DNA of 64,000 bases from Mycobacterium kyorinense (GCF_002101735.1 NZ_LQPE01000106.1:95956-159955); one strand, 5' to 3'. Positions 54,764 to 63,915 are shown, counted from the stretch's first letter. Notes: a model not told the origin generated them from the letters alone. Numbers and translations: made by a program.

Positions 54764-55327
54764 ATGGCCCGTCCGAGCTACCACCACGGCGACCTGCGCG
54801 CCGTGATCCTGGCCGAGGCGGCGCGGTTGGCGGCCGCGCGGGGCGCCGACCGGATCTCGCTGCGCGAATTGGCCCGCGGTGCGGGGGTGTCACATGCCGC
54901 GCCCGCACACCACTTCACCGACCGGCGGGGACTGTTCACGGCCCTGGCCGCCGAAGGGTTCCGGCTGCTGGCCTCCGTCCTGGCCGACGCCGGGCCGCGG
55001 TTCATCGACGCGGCGTTGGCCTACGTGCGGTTCGCCATCGAGCATCCCGGCCACTACGAAGTGATGTTCAACAAGTCGCTGCTCGACACTTCGGATACCG
55101 AACTGGCCGCCGCGGAGGCCGCCGCCGCCGCCGAATTGACCCGTGGCGTAGCGACTTTGAGTGACCCGCACGCTGCCGCCGACCCGGCCGGCGCGGAGCT
55201 GGCGGCGTGGTCACTGGTGCACGGGTTCTCCACACTGTGGCTCAACGACGCCGTCAACGCCCGGGTGAAGGCGACCGATCCGATGCAGACCGTCGAGCGC
55301 ATAGCGCGGATGCTGTTCGACGGCTGA
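54764..55327 (+). CDS. TetR regulator with WHG-type C-terminal domain
   Basis: A 187-residue TetR protein. The start ARPSYHHGDLRAVILAEAARL is typical of the TetR/WHG subgroup, HTH core ISLRELARGAGVSHAAPAHHF, and ligand domain AIEHPGHYEVMFNKSLLD with Trp-x-x-x-His-Gly (AAWSLVHGFSTLW). Divergent from the DoxX-like gene and tail-to-tail with the EmrB-type exporter with no gap. Either could be its target. Confidence 0.9.
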   Translation: MARPSYHHGDLRAVILAEAARLAAARGADRISLRELARGAGVSHAAPAHHFTDRRGLFTALAAEGFRLLASVLADAGPRFIDAALAYVRFAIEHPGHYEVMFNKSLLDTSDTELAAAEAAAAAELTRGVATLSDPHAAADPAGAELAAWSLVHGFSTLWLNDAVNARVKATDPMQTVERIARMLFDG

Positions 55328-56902
55328 TCAGTGCGCCAGCGTTGGCAGCTGCTGTGCGGCAACCGGTTTCCTGGGCAGAAACGCGGCGGGAATGTAGGTC
55401 AACGCCAACAAAACGAGCGCCGCCACGAAAACTGCGGTGTAGGCGTGTGACAAGTCGTGCAGCACGTTGCTCATGAAATCGGGTGCAAGGGCACGACGAG
55501 GGATTGCCGCGGGATTGGGCGTCACGCCGTTGCGCGCCGCTTCCTGTTTGAGGATCGCGAACTTGTCAGCGGCGGAAATGTCTTTGCTGCGGTTGAACTG
55601 GCCGGTCAGGATCACCGACATCAGCGCGATGCTGATCGAGTTCGCCACTTGGAGATTGACGTGGATCAGCGCCGAGCCGCGCGCGACCTGATGCGGTGAC
55701 AACGACTGCACGGACGCCGCGATCAGCGGCATCGCAATGCAGCCGAGGCCCATGCCCATCAACACCAGCCCGGCCAGCAAGAGTGGCAGGTAGTTGACCT
55801 GCGTCGAAACACCATAGGCGAAGGTCGCCATGCCGGCGCAGATCAGTGTGATGCCCGCCAGAACGATCTTGTCGGGGCCGCGCCTGTCCAGCAGCCATCC
55901 GGCCAGCGGCATGGTCAGCAGTGCGCCGACCCGCTCGGGCATCATGTGTACTCCGGATTGCAGCGGCGTCTGGTGCAGCAACTGCTGAAAGCAGCTCGGG
56001 ATGAGCAGCACCGCGCCGAAAAACGCCGCCGAGAAAAGCAGCATCGCCGAGTTGGCCGCGGTGACTTCCCGGTTTTTGAACAGTCGCAGGTCGATCAGCG
56101 GGTGGTCGGTCCGGTACAACGCATGCAGTACGAACCCGGCGACCAGCATGAGGCCCACGACTGCCGGCATCCACACGTGCCGGTCGGTGACTGTGCCGCG
56201 GCCCGGGATGGACGACACCCCGTACAGCAGGGCCGCCAAGCCGGGCGACAGCAGCAGCATGCCGACGAGGTCGAACGGCTGGGATGACGTCGCGCGATCC
56301 GGCGGGAAGACGACCGCCGCCAAGAGAAACGCCGCCACCCCGATCGGCAGGTTGATGCCGAAGATCCACTCCCAGCCGTAGGTGTCGATCAGCCAGCCGC
56401 CCAGGACCGGTCCGGCAATCGGGCCGAGCAGCATCGGGATGCCCAGCACTGCCATCAGCCGCCCGATCCGCTTCGGACCCGCTTCGCGCGTCAAGATCGT
56501 GACGGCCAGCGGCATCAGCATGCCGCCACCGACGCCCTGCAACACTCGAAACGCGATGAGCAGGCTGATGTTTGGCGCCGTCGCGCATAACACCGAGCCC
56601 GCTGTGAAGGCCAGCACCGACGCCATGAACAACCGCTTGGTGCCGAACCGGTCGGCGGCCCAGCCGGCCAGCGGGATCACGGTGGCCAATGCAAGCGTGT
56701 AGCCGGTCATCGTCCAGGCGACGACCGCTTGGGTGGAGTCGAATTCAGCGACGAAGGTGCGCTGGGCGACGGCGACGACCGTGGAGTCCATGATCGCCAT
56801 CAACACGGCCAGGGCGCAGACGCCGGCGATCCGGAGCAGGCGTGCATCGAGCTTGTCCGGATAGCTCAGTTCCACGCTGGGGGCAGTTGGCGGCACGGCC
56901 AC
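55328..56902 (-). CDS. emrB: EmrB/QacA-type DHA2 multidrug exporter
   Basis: A 524-residue major-facilitator antiporter with about fourteen TM segments, in the Rv0783c (emrB) position. First TM holds ALAVLMAIMDSTVVAVA with the DHA2 motif D1 Asp, motif A is GWAADRFGTKRLF, and motif C is GVGGGMLMPLAV plus GPIAGPVLGGWL. It would export drugs or lipophilic compounds with protons. GTG start at 56902; 59 nt separate it from the divergent peroxidase. Confidence 0.93.
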   Translation of the reverse strand: MAVPPTAPSVELSYPDKLDARLLRIAGVCALAVLMAIMDSTVVAVAQRTFVAEFDSTQAVVAWTMTGYTLALATVIPLAGWAADRFGTKRLFMASVLAFTAGSVLCATAPNISLLIAFRVLQGVGGGMLMPLAVTILTREAGPKRIGRLMAVLGIPMLLGPIAGPVLGGWLIDTYGWEWIFGINLPIGVAAFLLAAVVFPPDRATSSQPFDLVGMLLLSPGLAALLYGVSSIPGRGTVTDRHVWMPAVVGLMLVAGFVLHALYRTDHPLIDLRLFKNREVTAANSAMLLFSAAFFGAVLLIPSCFQQLLHQTPLQSGVHMMPERVGALLTMPLAGWLLDRRGPDKIVLAGITLICAGMATFAYGVSTQVNYLPLLLAGLVLMGMGLGCIAMPLIAASVQSLSPHQVARGSALIHVNLQVANSISIALMSVILTGQFNRSKDISAADKFAILKQEAARNGVTPNPAAIPRRALAPDFMSNVLHDLSHAYTAVFVAALVLLALTYIPAAFLPRKPVAAQQLPTLAH

Positions 56903-56961
56903 CAGCGTACGACTAGCTAGGTGATCAAGCTACTTTGCGGCCGCTGGCGTAGGCTGCGCCC

Positions 56962-57445
56962 ATGACGCTGACCGACATCCCCTTGACCACTCTCGACGGC
57001 CGTCCGACCTCGCTGGCCGATTACGCCGACCGCGCGGTCCTGCTGGTCAACGTCGCATCGAAATGTGGTCTGACGCCCCAATACAGCGCGCTGCAACAGC
57101 TGGCGCAGGACTACGCCGAGCGCGGGCTGACCGTGATCGGGGTGCCGTGCAACCAGTTCATGGGCCAGGAACCGGGTAGCGCCGAGGAAATCCAGACCTT
57201 TTGCTCCACCACCTACGGCGTGACGTTTCCGCTGCTGGCGAAAACCGAGGTCAACGGGCCGGGCCGGCACCCGCTCTACGCCGAACTGACGAAAACGCCC
57301 GACGCCGACGGCGAGGCCGGAGACGTGCAATGGAACTTCGAGAAGTTCCTGATCGCCCCGGGCGGTGGTGACGCGGTTCCGGCCGCGGACGGAGCCCGAC
57401 GCACCAGAGGTGATCTCCGCCATCGAAGCGGTGCTGCCGAGTTAG
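56962..57445 (+). pseudogene. Glutathione-peroxidase-family protein, 3' frameshift
   Basis: Residues 1-133 match a non-selenium glutathione peroxidase: peroxidatic Cys in VNVASKCGLTPQY, a second Cys in GVPCNQF, Gln in the same loop, and the Trp/Asn in VQWNFEKFLI. At about 57363-57367 the family sequence jumps frame: the zero frame becomes GGDAVPAADGARR and ends at 57459, while the next frame reads VVTRFRPRTEPDAPEVISAI and stops at 57445, exactly like the family. Thus one base is gained or two lost in a GGGCGGTGGTG run. Catalytic residues are all before the break, so some activity may remain. Confidence 0.78.
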
Positions 57446-57521
57446 CTGGCACACACTGATCGACGCCCGCTGGCTGCGCGGATTTCACCGTCTGTAAACC
57501 TGGCACCGGCACACTAGTGGT

Positions 57522-58226
57522 GTGTCTGGAAAGCTGATCGTCTCGGTTTCCGGGATCGGCGAGCGAACATTGGACGACGTCCGAGCGTTCTGCGCGGAGA
57601 TGGACGACCGACAGGTGCCGGTCTCGTTGCTGGTGGCCCCGCGCCTCAAGGGCGGCTACCGGCTCGACCGTGATCCGCACACGGTGGAGTGGTTGACCGC
57701 CCGGCGTGCCGGCGGTGACGCGGTCGTGTTGCACGGCTACGACGAGGCGGCCACCAAGAAGCGCCGCGGCGAGTTCGCGACGCTGCCGGCCCACGAGGCC
57801 AACCTGCGGCTGATGGCGGCCGACCGGGTACTCGAACATCTCGGACTGCGCACCCGGCTATTCGCAGCCCCCGGGTGGACGGTGTCCCCGGGTGCGGTGA
57901 CCGCGTTGCCCCGCAACGGTTTTCGCCTGCTGGCCGATCTGCACGGCATCACCGACCTGGTTCGCCACACCACTGTGCGCGCCCGGGTGCTCGGGATCGG
58001 AGAAGGATTCCTCGCCGAGCCGTGGTGGTGCCGGATGCTGGTGCTGTCGGCCGAGCGCATCGCGCGCCGCGACGGCATTGTGCGGGTGGCGGTGGCTGCC
58101 CGTCAGCTGCGCAAGCCGGGCCCGCTGCAGGCGATGCTGGATGCCGTGGACCTCGCGTTGCTGCACCGCTGCGAGCCCACGGTCTATCAGTGGCGGGCCG
58201 ATCGGGCACTACCCGACGCGGCCTAA
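57522..58226 (+). CDS. DUF2334-like protein (Rv0784-like)
   Basis: A 234-residue protein in the Rv0784 position. It has a polysaccharide-deacetylase-like (beta/alpha)7 look: SVSGIGERTLDDVRAFCAEM, VSLLVAPRLKGGYRL, HGYDEAATKKRRGEF and LFAAPGWTVSPGA fit DUF2334. Several of the metal ligands of true deacetylases are not evident, although His in VVLHGYDE is kept. GTG start. Next gene begins 18 nt later, so it is probably cotranscribed with the flavoprotein. Confidence 0.82.
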   Translation: MSGKLIVSVSGIGERTLDDVRAFCAEMDDRQVPVSLLVAPRLKGGYRLDRDPHTVEWLTARRAGGDAVVLHGYDEAATKKRRGEFATLPAHEANLRLMAADRVLEHLGLRTRLFAAPGWTVSPGAVTALPRNGFRLLADLHGITDLVRHTTVRARVLGIGEGFLAEPWWCRMLVLSAERIARRDGIVRVAVAARQLRKPGPLQAMLDAVDLALLHRCEPTVYQWRADRALPDAA

Positions 58227-58244
58227 CCACTAGTCTTACCCGGC

Positions 58245-59891
58245 ATGGGCGACGCTGACGTCATCGTTGTCGGGGCTGGACTGGCCGGGCTGGTGGCCGC
58301 GTGCGAGGTGGTCGACCGCGGCATGCGGGTGCTGATCCTCGACCAGGAGAACAGCGCCAACCTGGGTGGCCAGGCGTTCTGGTCGTTCGGCGGCCTGTTC
58401 TTCGTCGACAGCCCGGAACAACGCCGCCTCGGTGTGCGCGACAGCCACGAACTGGCGCTTCAGGATTGGCTGGGCACCGCCGGGTTCGACCGGCCCGAAG
58501 ACTACTGGCCGAGGCAATGGGCGCACGCCTACGTCGATTTCGCGGCCGGTGAGAAGCGCAGTTGGTTGCGTGCCCGCGGCTTGCAGATTTTTCCGCTGGT
58601 GGGGTGGGCCGAACGCGGGGGATATGACGCACGCGGGCACGGCAACTCGGTGCCCCGTTTCCACATCACCTGGGGCACCGGGCCGGCGCTGGTGGAGATC
58701 TTTGCGCGCCGGTTGCGCGACCGCTCGACAGTGCGGTTCGCGCACCGCCACCAAGTCGACGAGCTGATCGTCGAAAACGGCGCGGTGACCGGCGTGCGGG
58801 GAAGTGTCCTGGAGCCGTCTTCCGAACCGCGCGGTGTGCCGTCGTCGCGGAAAGCCGTGGCGCAGTTTGAGTTCCGCGCTCCAGCGGTGATCGTCACCAG
58901 CGGTGGTATTGGCGGCAACCATGACATGGTGCGGGAGAATTGGCCGAAGCGGATGGGCCGGGTTCCCGAGCAGCTGCTGAGCGGGGTGCCGGCTCACGTC
59001 GACGGGCGGATGATCGGCATCTCGGAAAAGGCCGGCGCGCGGGTAATCAATCGCGACCGGATGTGGCATTACACCGAGGGCATCACCAACTACGACCCGA
59101 TCTGGCCGCTGCACGGCATCCGGATCATTCCCGGCCCGTCGTCGCTTTGGCTGGACGCCAAGGGCAAGCGGCTGCCGGCGCCGTTGTATCCGGGCTTCGA
59201 CACGCTCGGCACGCTGGAGTACATCGCCCAGTCCGGCTACGACTACACCTGGTTCATCTTGAACGCCAAGATCATTGAGAAGGAATTCGCGCTGTCGGGC
59301 CAGGAGCAGAACCCGGATCTGACCGGGCGCAGCGTGCGCGAGCTGCTGCGCAACCGCGCCAGCTCTGGCCCGCCCGGTCCGGTGCAGGCTTTCATTGACC
59401 GGGGTGTGGACTTCGTCAGCGCAAACTCGTTGCGGGACTTGGTGTCTGCGATGAACAAGCTGCCCGACGTGCTGGCGCTCGACTATGCCACGGTGGCAGA
59501 GGAGGTCACCGCGCGAGACCGCGAGGTGGCCAACCGGTTCAGCAAGGACAGCCAGATCACGGCGATCCGCGGCGCCCGCACTTATCTGGGCGACCGGCTG
59601 GGCCGGGTGGTGGCTCCGCATCGCTTGACGGATCCGAAGGCCGGGCCGCTGATCGCGGTCAAGCTGCACATCCTGACTCGGAAAACCTTGGGCGGCTTGG
59701 AAACCGACCTGGACTCGCGGGTGCTCAAGGCCGACGGCACTCCGTTCGACGGGCTATACGCCGCCGGTGAGGTGGCCGGTTTCGGTGGCGGCGGCGTACA
59801 CGGCTACCGGGCGCTGGAGGGCACGTTTTTGGGCGGGTGCATCTTCTCGGGTCGCGCCGCGGGCCGCGGCGCAGCCGGCGACATCGCCTAG
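58245..59891 (+). CDS. FAD-dependent dehydrogenase, KstD-like (Rv0785-like)
   Basis: A 548-residue fumarate-reductase/3-ketosteroid-dehydrogenase-family flavoprotein. N-terminal VVGAGLAGLVAACEV binds FAD ADP, LDQENSANLGGQAFWSFGG is the second flavin contact, VTSGGIGGNHDMVR lies in the mid-domain, and the C-terminal LYAAGEVAGFGGGGVHGYRALEGT is the family closing motif. In the Rv0785 position, slightly shorter than the 566 residues there. Substrate may be a steroid or related ring; unproven. Confidence 0.93.
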   Translation: MGDADVIVVGAGLAGLVAACEVVDRGMRVLILDQENSANLGGQAFWSFGGLFFVDSPEQRRLGVRDSHELALQDWLGTAGFDRPEDYWPRQWAHAYVDFAAGEKRSWLRARGLQIFPLVGWAERGGYDARGHGNSVPRFHITWGTGPALVEIFARRLRDRSTVRFAHRHQVDELIVENGAVTGVRGSVLEPSSEPRGVPSSRKAVAQFEFRAPAVIVTSGGIGGNHDMVRENWPKRMGRVPEQLLSGVPAHVDGRMIGISEKAGARVINRDRMWHYTEGITNYDPIWPLHGIRIIPGPSSLWLDAKGKRLPAPLYPGFDTLGTLEYIAQSGYDYTWFILNAKIIEKEFALSGQEQNPDLTGRSVRELLRNRASSGPPGPVQAFIDRGVDFVSANSLRDLVSAMNKLPDVLALDYATVAEEVTARDREVANRFSKDSQITAIRGARTYLGDRLGRVVAPHRLTDPKAGPLIAVKLHILTRKTLGGLETDLDSRVLKADGTPFDGLYAAGEVAGFGGGGVHGYRALEGTFLGGCIFSGRAAGRGAAGDIA

Positions 59892-59893
59892 TT

Positions 59894-59957
59894 GCGCGAG
59901 CAGACGCAGAATCGCACAATTTCGCAACGAAACGTGCGAATCTGCGTCTGTTCGCGC
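59894..59957. terminator. Large inverted repeat between convergent genes
   Basis: Two 24-nt arms (59894-59917 and 59934-59957) are complementary except at two positions and enclose a 16-nt loop. The outer stem is GCGCGA/TCGCGC and the inner GCAGA/TCTGC. It fills the gap between the convergent flavoprotein and metallo-hydrolase genes, so it is a probable two-way terminator. The AGACGCAGA-type sequence is a familiar mycobacterial intergenic repeat. Confidence 0.7.
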
Positions 59958-59958
59958 G

Positions 59959-60597
59959 TTAGAAGGCGACCGCGCTTTCTTCGGGTAACACCTGAAAATC
60001 GGTGTCGGTCATGTCGCTGAGCCGGCCGTAGAAGATTCCGCGTGCGTCGGGCGCGATGATGCCCTGGTGGATCGGCACCGCGTGGGCGGGCGCGACGGCG
60101 CGCAGATAGTCCACCGCCTCGGAGATCTTCATCCACGGCGCCGCGGCGGGGGTGGCCAGCACGTCCACCGGTTCGTCGGGAACAAACAGGGCGTCGCCGG
60201 GATGCATGAAGCGTGCGGGGTGGTCACCGTCGCCCACCAGATACGAGATGTTGTCAATAACCGGGATTTCCGGGTGGATGACCGCATGCCGGCCGCCGAC
60301 GGCGCGGATGGTGAGTTCGCCGACAGACAGCTCGTCGCCGACATTGACCACCTTGCAGGGCTCGCCGAGCTGGGCGGCGGTTTGCGGGTCGGCGTACAGC
60401 TCGGCGTCAGGGTTCGCGTCACACAGCGCGGGCAGCCGTGCGGTGTCGACGTGATCGGGGTGCTGGTGGGTGATCACGATCGCCGAAAGCCCGGTGATTC
60501 CCTCAAAACCGTGCGAGAAATTGCCCGGGTCGAATAACACAGTGGTATGGCCGAAGTCGGCAAGCAGACAGGAATGGCCGAAATGCGTGAGTTCCAT
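59959..60597 (-). CDS. Metallo-beta-lactamase-fold hydrolase (UlaG-like)
   Basis: A 212-residue MBL-fold protein in the Rv0786c position. MELTHFGHSCLLADFG opens the UlaG-like fold, THQHPDHVDTARL supplies the HxHxDH metal motif, GGRHAVIHPEIP a further His, and MHPGDALF and PIHQGII the last ligands. It lacks a signal peptide. Substrate unknown; relatives cleave lactones or phosphodiesters. ATG 60597; 32 nt from a divergent secreted-protein gene. Confidence 0.9.
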   Translation of the reverse strand: MELTHFGHSCLLADFGHTTVLFDPGNFSHGFEGITGLSAIVITHQHPDHVDTARLPALCDANPDAELYADPQTAAQLGEPCKVVNVGDELSVGELTIRAVGGRHAVIHPEIPVIDNISYLVGDGDHPARFMHPGDALFVPDEPVDVLATPAAAPWMKISEAVDYLRAVAPAHAVPIHQGIIAPDARGIFYGRLSDMTDTDFQVLPEESAVAF

Positions 60598-60629
60598 GTC
60601 TACGATTGTGCGCTCAGGGGGTAGGTGCT

Positions 60630-61295
60630 GTGCGGGTGATCCTGGCGACGATGCTGCTCGCAGGTGGTCTGGTGGTCGCGCCGCTGTCGGTAGCACGCGC
60701 CGACGCCGAGACGTGTCCCCCGGTGTGCGACAAGATCCCGGACAGCGCATGGGTTGGGGCGCGGGCGATCCCGCTGAACTCGACCTACCATTGGCCGTCG
60801 CTTGCCGGCATCGCGGTAGCGCTGACCGGGACGACGCCGCGGTTCCGATTCGAAGAGCTGTGTGCCACTCCGGCATTCCCGCAGGACACCCGCGACTCGG
60901 CTGTCGCGAGCCGGGCGACCGTCGTCAATCCGCCAGGACAGTGGCAGCTGCAGGCGCAGATACTGCACTGGCGCGGCGACACGGCGCGCGGCGGCCAAAA
61001 CGCCTCGTCGGTGTTCAACATCGCTGCGGCCGCGCTGCGCGGCTGTCAGCTGGGATCGCCGGCGCAGTCGCCGTCGGTCACCGCCGATGCCACTAACCGG
61101 CTGGCGGTGGTGATCAGCGGGCCCGTGATCATGCACACCTACCTCGTCGCGCAGCCGCAGAGCAGCACGATCAGCGAACTGACCTTGTGGTCGTCGGCGC
61201 CGCCGCAGGTGCCGTGGCCGGTGATCTCCGACGACCAGGTTCTGGACGCGATGACTGGCCCGATATGCGACGCCTATATCGCCTCCTGCCCCTGA
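60630..61295 (+). CDS. Secreted hypothetical protein
   Basis: A 221-residue exported protein. GTG 60630 is preceded by AGGGGGTAGG and gives a clean signal peptide (VILATMLLAGGLVVAPLSVARA, in part), probably cleaved at ARA-DA. The mature part has paired cysteines (CPPVCDK, ELCATP, RGCQLG, GPICDAYIASC), which suggests disulfides. An in-frame start 24 nt earlier is less likely. It occupies the Rv0787 position. No known domain recognised. Confidence 0.8.
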   Translation: MRVILATMLLAGGLVVAPLSVARADAETCPPVCDKIPDSAWVGARAIPLNSTYHWPSLAGIAVALTGTTPRFRFEELCATPAFPQDTRDSAVASRATVVNPPGQWQLQAQILHWRGDTARGGQNASSVFNIAAAALRGCQLGSPAQSPSVTADATNRLAVVISGPVIMHTYLVAQPQSSTISELTLWSSAPPQVPWPVISDDQVLDAMTGPICDAYIASCP

Positions 61296-61348
61296 TCCGG
61301 GCACCGGTAGAGTTGGCGCCGAGCAAACAGATCTGAGGAGGAGCGCCG

Positions 61349-61588
61349 GTGGCCCGGGTGGTTGTGCACGTGATGCCCAAGGCCGAGATTCTCGACCCGC
61401 AGGGGCAGGCGATCGTCGGCGCGTTGGGACGCCTGGGGCACGCCGGCATCTCAGATGTGCGCCAGGGCAAGCGATTTGAGCTCGAAGTGGACGACAGCGT
61501 CGACGATTCCGAGCTTGCCCAGATTGCCGAATCGCTGTTGGCCAACACCGTGATCGAGGACTGGACAGTCAGCAGGGAAGCGACGTGA
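61349..61588 (+). CDS. purS: PurS subunit of FGAM synthase
   Basis: A 79-residue small subunit of the three-part phosphoribosylformylglycinamidine synthase (PurSQL). [19 protein letters not shown] and IEDWTVSRE match PurS. GTG start with a very strong GAGGAGGAG 5 nt upstream. Overlaps purQ by 4 nt. Same place as Rv0787A. purL does not lie next to it in this window. Confidence 0.95.
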   Translation: MARVVVHVMPKAEILDPQGQAIVGALGRLGHAGISDVRQGKRFELEVDDSVDDSELAQIAESLLANTVIEDWTVSREAT

Positions 61589-62259
61589 CGGCGCGGATCG
61601 GGGTCATCACCTTTCCCGGATCGCTCGACGACGTGGACGCGGCGCGGGCGGTCCGGTTCGTCGGCGCCGAGGTGGTCAACCTGTGGCACGCCGACGCCGA
61701 CCTCAAGAGCGTCGACGCGGTCGTGGTGCCCGGCGGGTTCTCCTACGGCGACTACCTGCGGGCCGGCGCCATCGCCCGGTTCGCCCCGGTGATGGGCGAA
61801 GTCATGGCAGCTGCCGCACGCGGAATGCCAGTTCTAGGGATTTGCAACGGTTTTCAGGTGCTCTGTGAGGCTGGCCTGTTGCCCGGTGCGCTAACGCGTA
61901 ATGCCGGTTTGCATTTCGTCTGCCGCGATGTGTGGCTGCGGGTGGAGTCGACGGCGACGGCGTGGACGTCGCGTTTCGAGCCGAAGGTCGACCTGCTGGT
62001 GCCGCTGAAATCCGGTGAGGGCCGCTACGTCGCATCGGAGAAGGTGCTCGACGAGCTGGAAGGCGAAGGGCGCGTGGTGTTTCGCTACCACGACAACATC
62101 AACGGCTCGCTGCGCAACATCGCCGGAATCAGTTCGCCCAACGGCCGGGTCGTCGGGCTGATGCCGCATCCCGAGCATGCGATCGAAGCATTGACCGGCC
62201 CGTCCGACGACGGGCTCGGTCTTTTCTACTCCGCGCTGGATACCGTTCTGGCGGCGTAG
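61585..62259 (+). CDS. purQ: PurQ glutaminase subunit of FGAM synthase
   Basis: A 224-residue class-I amidotransferase delivering ammonia to PurL. Nucleophile Cys in [15 protein letters not shown], catalytic His/Glu in [12 protein letters not shown]-terminal [14 protein letters not shown] and the [15 protein letters not shown] loop. GTG start overlapping the purS stop. Standard length; matches Rv0788. Confidence 0.96.
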   Translation: MTARIGVITFPGSLDDVDAARAVRFVGAEVVNLWHADADLKSVDAVVVPGGFSYGDYLRAGAIARFAPVMGEVMAAAARGMPVLGICNGFQVLCEAGLLPGALTRNAGLHFVCRDVWLRVESTATAWTSRFEPKVDLLVPLKSGEGRYVASEKVLDELEGEGRVVFRYHDNINGSLRNIAGISSPNGRVVGLMPHPEHAIEALTGPSDDGLGLFYSALDTVLAA

Positions 62260-62268
62260 CGCTCTGGG

Positions 62269-63000
62269 ATGAAGCAGGTGTTCCTGGTCGTCTTTGGGCT
62301 CTTATTCTTTAGCATTTTCGGCACTTCCTGCTTGGTATGGACGATTGTTGTGCTCGGCCGGAACGAATACCTCACCGCCGTCGCGGTTTTCGGATTCGCC
62401 GCGCTTTGCTTCGGCTTCGTTGCCCTATTCATCAAAGTCAGGCTGGGTGCGATAACCGCGCGGGTGACTTACGAGCCGACCGGGACGACGCTCCGTCCGG
62501 ATCGAGGGGCTGTACTGCTCGGTGGCATAGCCGTGGTCGGCGGGGAGGTCGCCATGGGACTGGGCGCGGTCCTGGCATTTTTCGGCCGACTCGACGTACC
62601 GCTGGGTCCGGGTCAGAGGCTCGACCGGCTGGTGGGTATGGGTGCGGTCGGTGCGCTTTTGGGTGTGCCCACAATGTGGCGAATGTTCACTCGTGGAACA
62701 TATCTGCGTCTGACCCCTACTGGCTTCGAGGCCTCGCAAGGTTGGCCCTCTGCGGCGGGCGAGTGGGTCGAGGTAAAGGACGTGACCGACCACGCACCCG
62801 GCCGTCGCGCCGTGACGGCCCGCGGGATCGTCATCGTGATGTCCGATGGTCGAACACCAACGTTGGCCACCGGGATGTTCACACCCGATGGAAGAGCGTT
62901 ACGGGAGTTGGTTTGGTTCTACTGGCAGCATCCGGAGTTCCGCAGCGAGCTGACCGACGGCCGAGCACTCGAGCGGCTTAACAAGCAAAGGTTCGAGTAA
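62269..63000 (+). CDS. Hypothetical membrane protein
   Basis: A 243-residue protein. Two TM segments at about 2-26 and 32-55, then a hydrophobic pair at about 82-105 and 118-136, followed by a soluble C-terminal half with YLRLTPTGFEASQGW, WVEVKDVTDH and IVIVMSDGRTPTLAT, which resembles a PH-like bacterial domain. ATG 62269 lies 9 nt after purQ. Base composition is a little less GC-rich than its neighbours, and no M. tuberculosis counterpart is known to me at this site. It may be an insertion. Confidence 0.7.
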   Translation: MKQVFLVVFGLLFFSIFGTSCLVWTIVVLGRNEYLTAVAVFGFAALCFGFVALFIKVRLGAITARVTYEPTGTTLRPDRGAVLLGGIAVVGGEVAMGLGAVLAFFGRLDVPLGPGQRLDRLVGMGAVGALLGVPTMWRMFTRGTYLRLTPTGFEASQGWPSAAGEWVEVKDVTDHAPGRRAVTARGIVIVMSDGRTPTLATGMFTPDGRALRELVWFYWQHPEFRSELTDGRALERLNKQRFE

Positions 63001-63014
63001 CCACCACCGACGTC

Positions 63015-63102
63015 GCGAGCGTGCGCAAAGCCGGGTTTTGCCTCGGCGTGTCGGCCGGGGACACGCACGCTCGCGCCAGAAAGGGGACACGCACGCTCGC
63101 GC
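63015..63102. repeat. Intergenic repeat: inverted GCGAGCGTGCG and tandem GGGGACACGCACGCTCGCGC
   Basis: A perfect 20-nt direct repeat occurs at 63057-63076 and 63083-63102. Its CGCACGCTCGC core is the reverse complement of 63015-63025, so either copy can form a stem with the left arm; an inner GCGTGTC/GACACGC hairpin spans 63046-63066. It lies between convergent genes, so it is probably a terminator built from mycobacterial repeat units. Confidence 0.65.
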
Positions 63103-63117
63103 GAAAGCGGAAAGGCC

Positions 63118-63915
63118 TTACGTCCCTAGGCAGACTGAGGCTTCGGCCGTGTAGCACAGGAACGTCAGGGTCTCCTGCAGGTACAGCTGCACGGTTTCGG
63201 CGTCGTGGGACAAGTAACCGATCGCCACGTCGGTGCCCAACTGCAGGTCGAAATCCCCACCGCGAGTGGTCAATACGAACGCGCCGTCGATTGCGGGCGC
63301 CCAGATGATGTCGCCGTCGACCAGCCGATGCAGGTGCTCGCGGATCGGGTAACCGTGTTCGGTGGTCTCGCTGACCTTGGTGTACGCATCGGCCGACAGC
63401 AGTACCGAATACGGCCCGTCGACACCGGCCAGGCGCAAGCCCGAAAGCGCCTGGGAAATAACGTCGGGGAAGTCGCGGGCGTCCTCGGGCAGGGTCAGCG
63501 CAGGGTTGGAGCTGGCGCTTCTGATCCCCTCGATCGACGCCGCCGGATAGCCTTCGAAGATCGCCCGGTCTTCCACGAACGCCAGCTTCTTGGCGGCCGT
63601 CTTGACCGGATCCCAGTCGGCGTCCTGTGCGCCGCGCTCCACGTCGTCGATCTCCGCGCGCGACAACGTGAACGGAACCCGCAGCCGCACAAGCGGTTTG
63701 CTGGCCCGCAGGTGCGCCTCCACCCCGTCGGTGGGCGCTTTGACGTCCTCCAGCCGGCCGGTGCCGATCGCCGCCGCGGTGGGACCGCCCGGCTCGCTGA
63801 CGTCGACCACCCGCCGCCCGGCGATGTGGCGCTTGAAGGTCCGCGTCGCCTCCAATTCGATTTCGGCCCAAGCGGCTTCGGTGATCGGCGCCAGCTCGCG
63901 GTACAGGTTGTTCAT
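63118..63915 (-). CDS. cfp29: Encapsulin nanocompartment shell protein (Cfp29)
   Basis: A 265-residue HK97-fold shell protein (family 1 encapsulin), nearly the same as M. tuberculosis Cfp29/Rv0798c. It begins NNLYRELAPITEAAWAEIE and ends EASVCLGT; ATRTFKRHIAGRRVVDVSEP is the N-terminal helix that binds cargo peptides. Sixty copies build a shell that houses a DyP peroxidase, whose gene in M. tuberculosis lies upstream (Rv0799c). Here 85 bases upstream are visible, with an AAGGAAACCC ribosome site, and no clear DyP end. It was called a linocin/culture-filtrate antigen in older work. Confidence 0.95.
   Translation of the reverse strand: MNNLYRELAPITEAAWAEIELEATRTFKRHIAGRRVVDVSEPGGPTAAAIGTGRLEDVKAPTDGVEAHLRASKPLVRLRVPFTLSRAEIDDVERGAQDADWDPVKTAAKKLAFVEDRAIFEGYPAASIEGIRSASSNPALTLPEDARDFPDVISQALSGLRLAGVDGPYSVLLSADAYTKVSETTEHGYPIREHLHRLVDGDIIWAPAIDGAFVLTTRGGDFDLQLGTDVAIGYLSHDAETVQLYLQETLTFLCYTAEASVCLGT

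Noticed and set aside
61335..61343. GAGGAGGAG before purS as a second MIRU copy
   Set aside because: Only the ribosome-site core is shared with the 31597 element; the GCGACGATGCAG and GCGATG parts are absent. It is an ordinary strong RBS.
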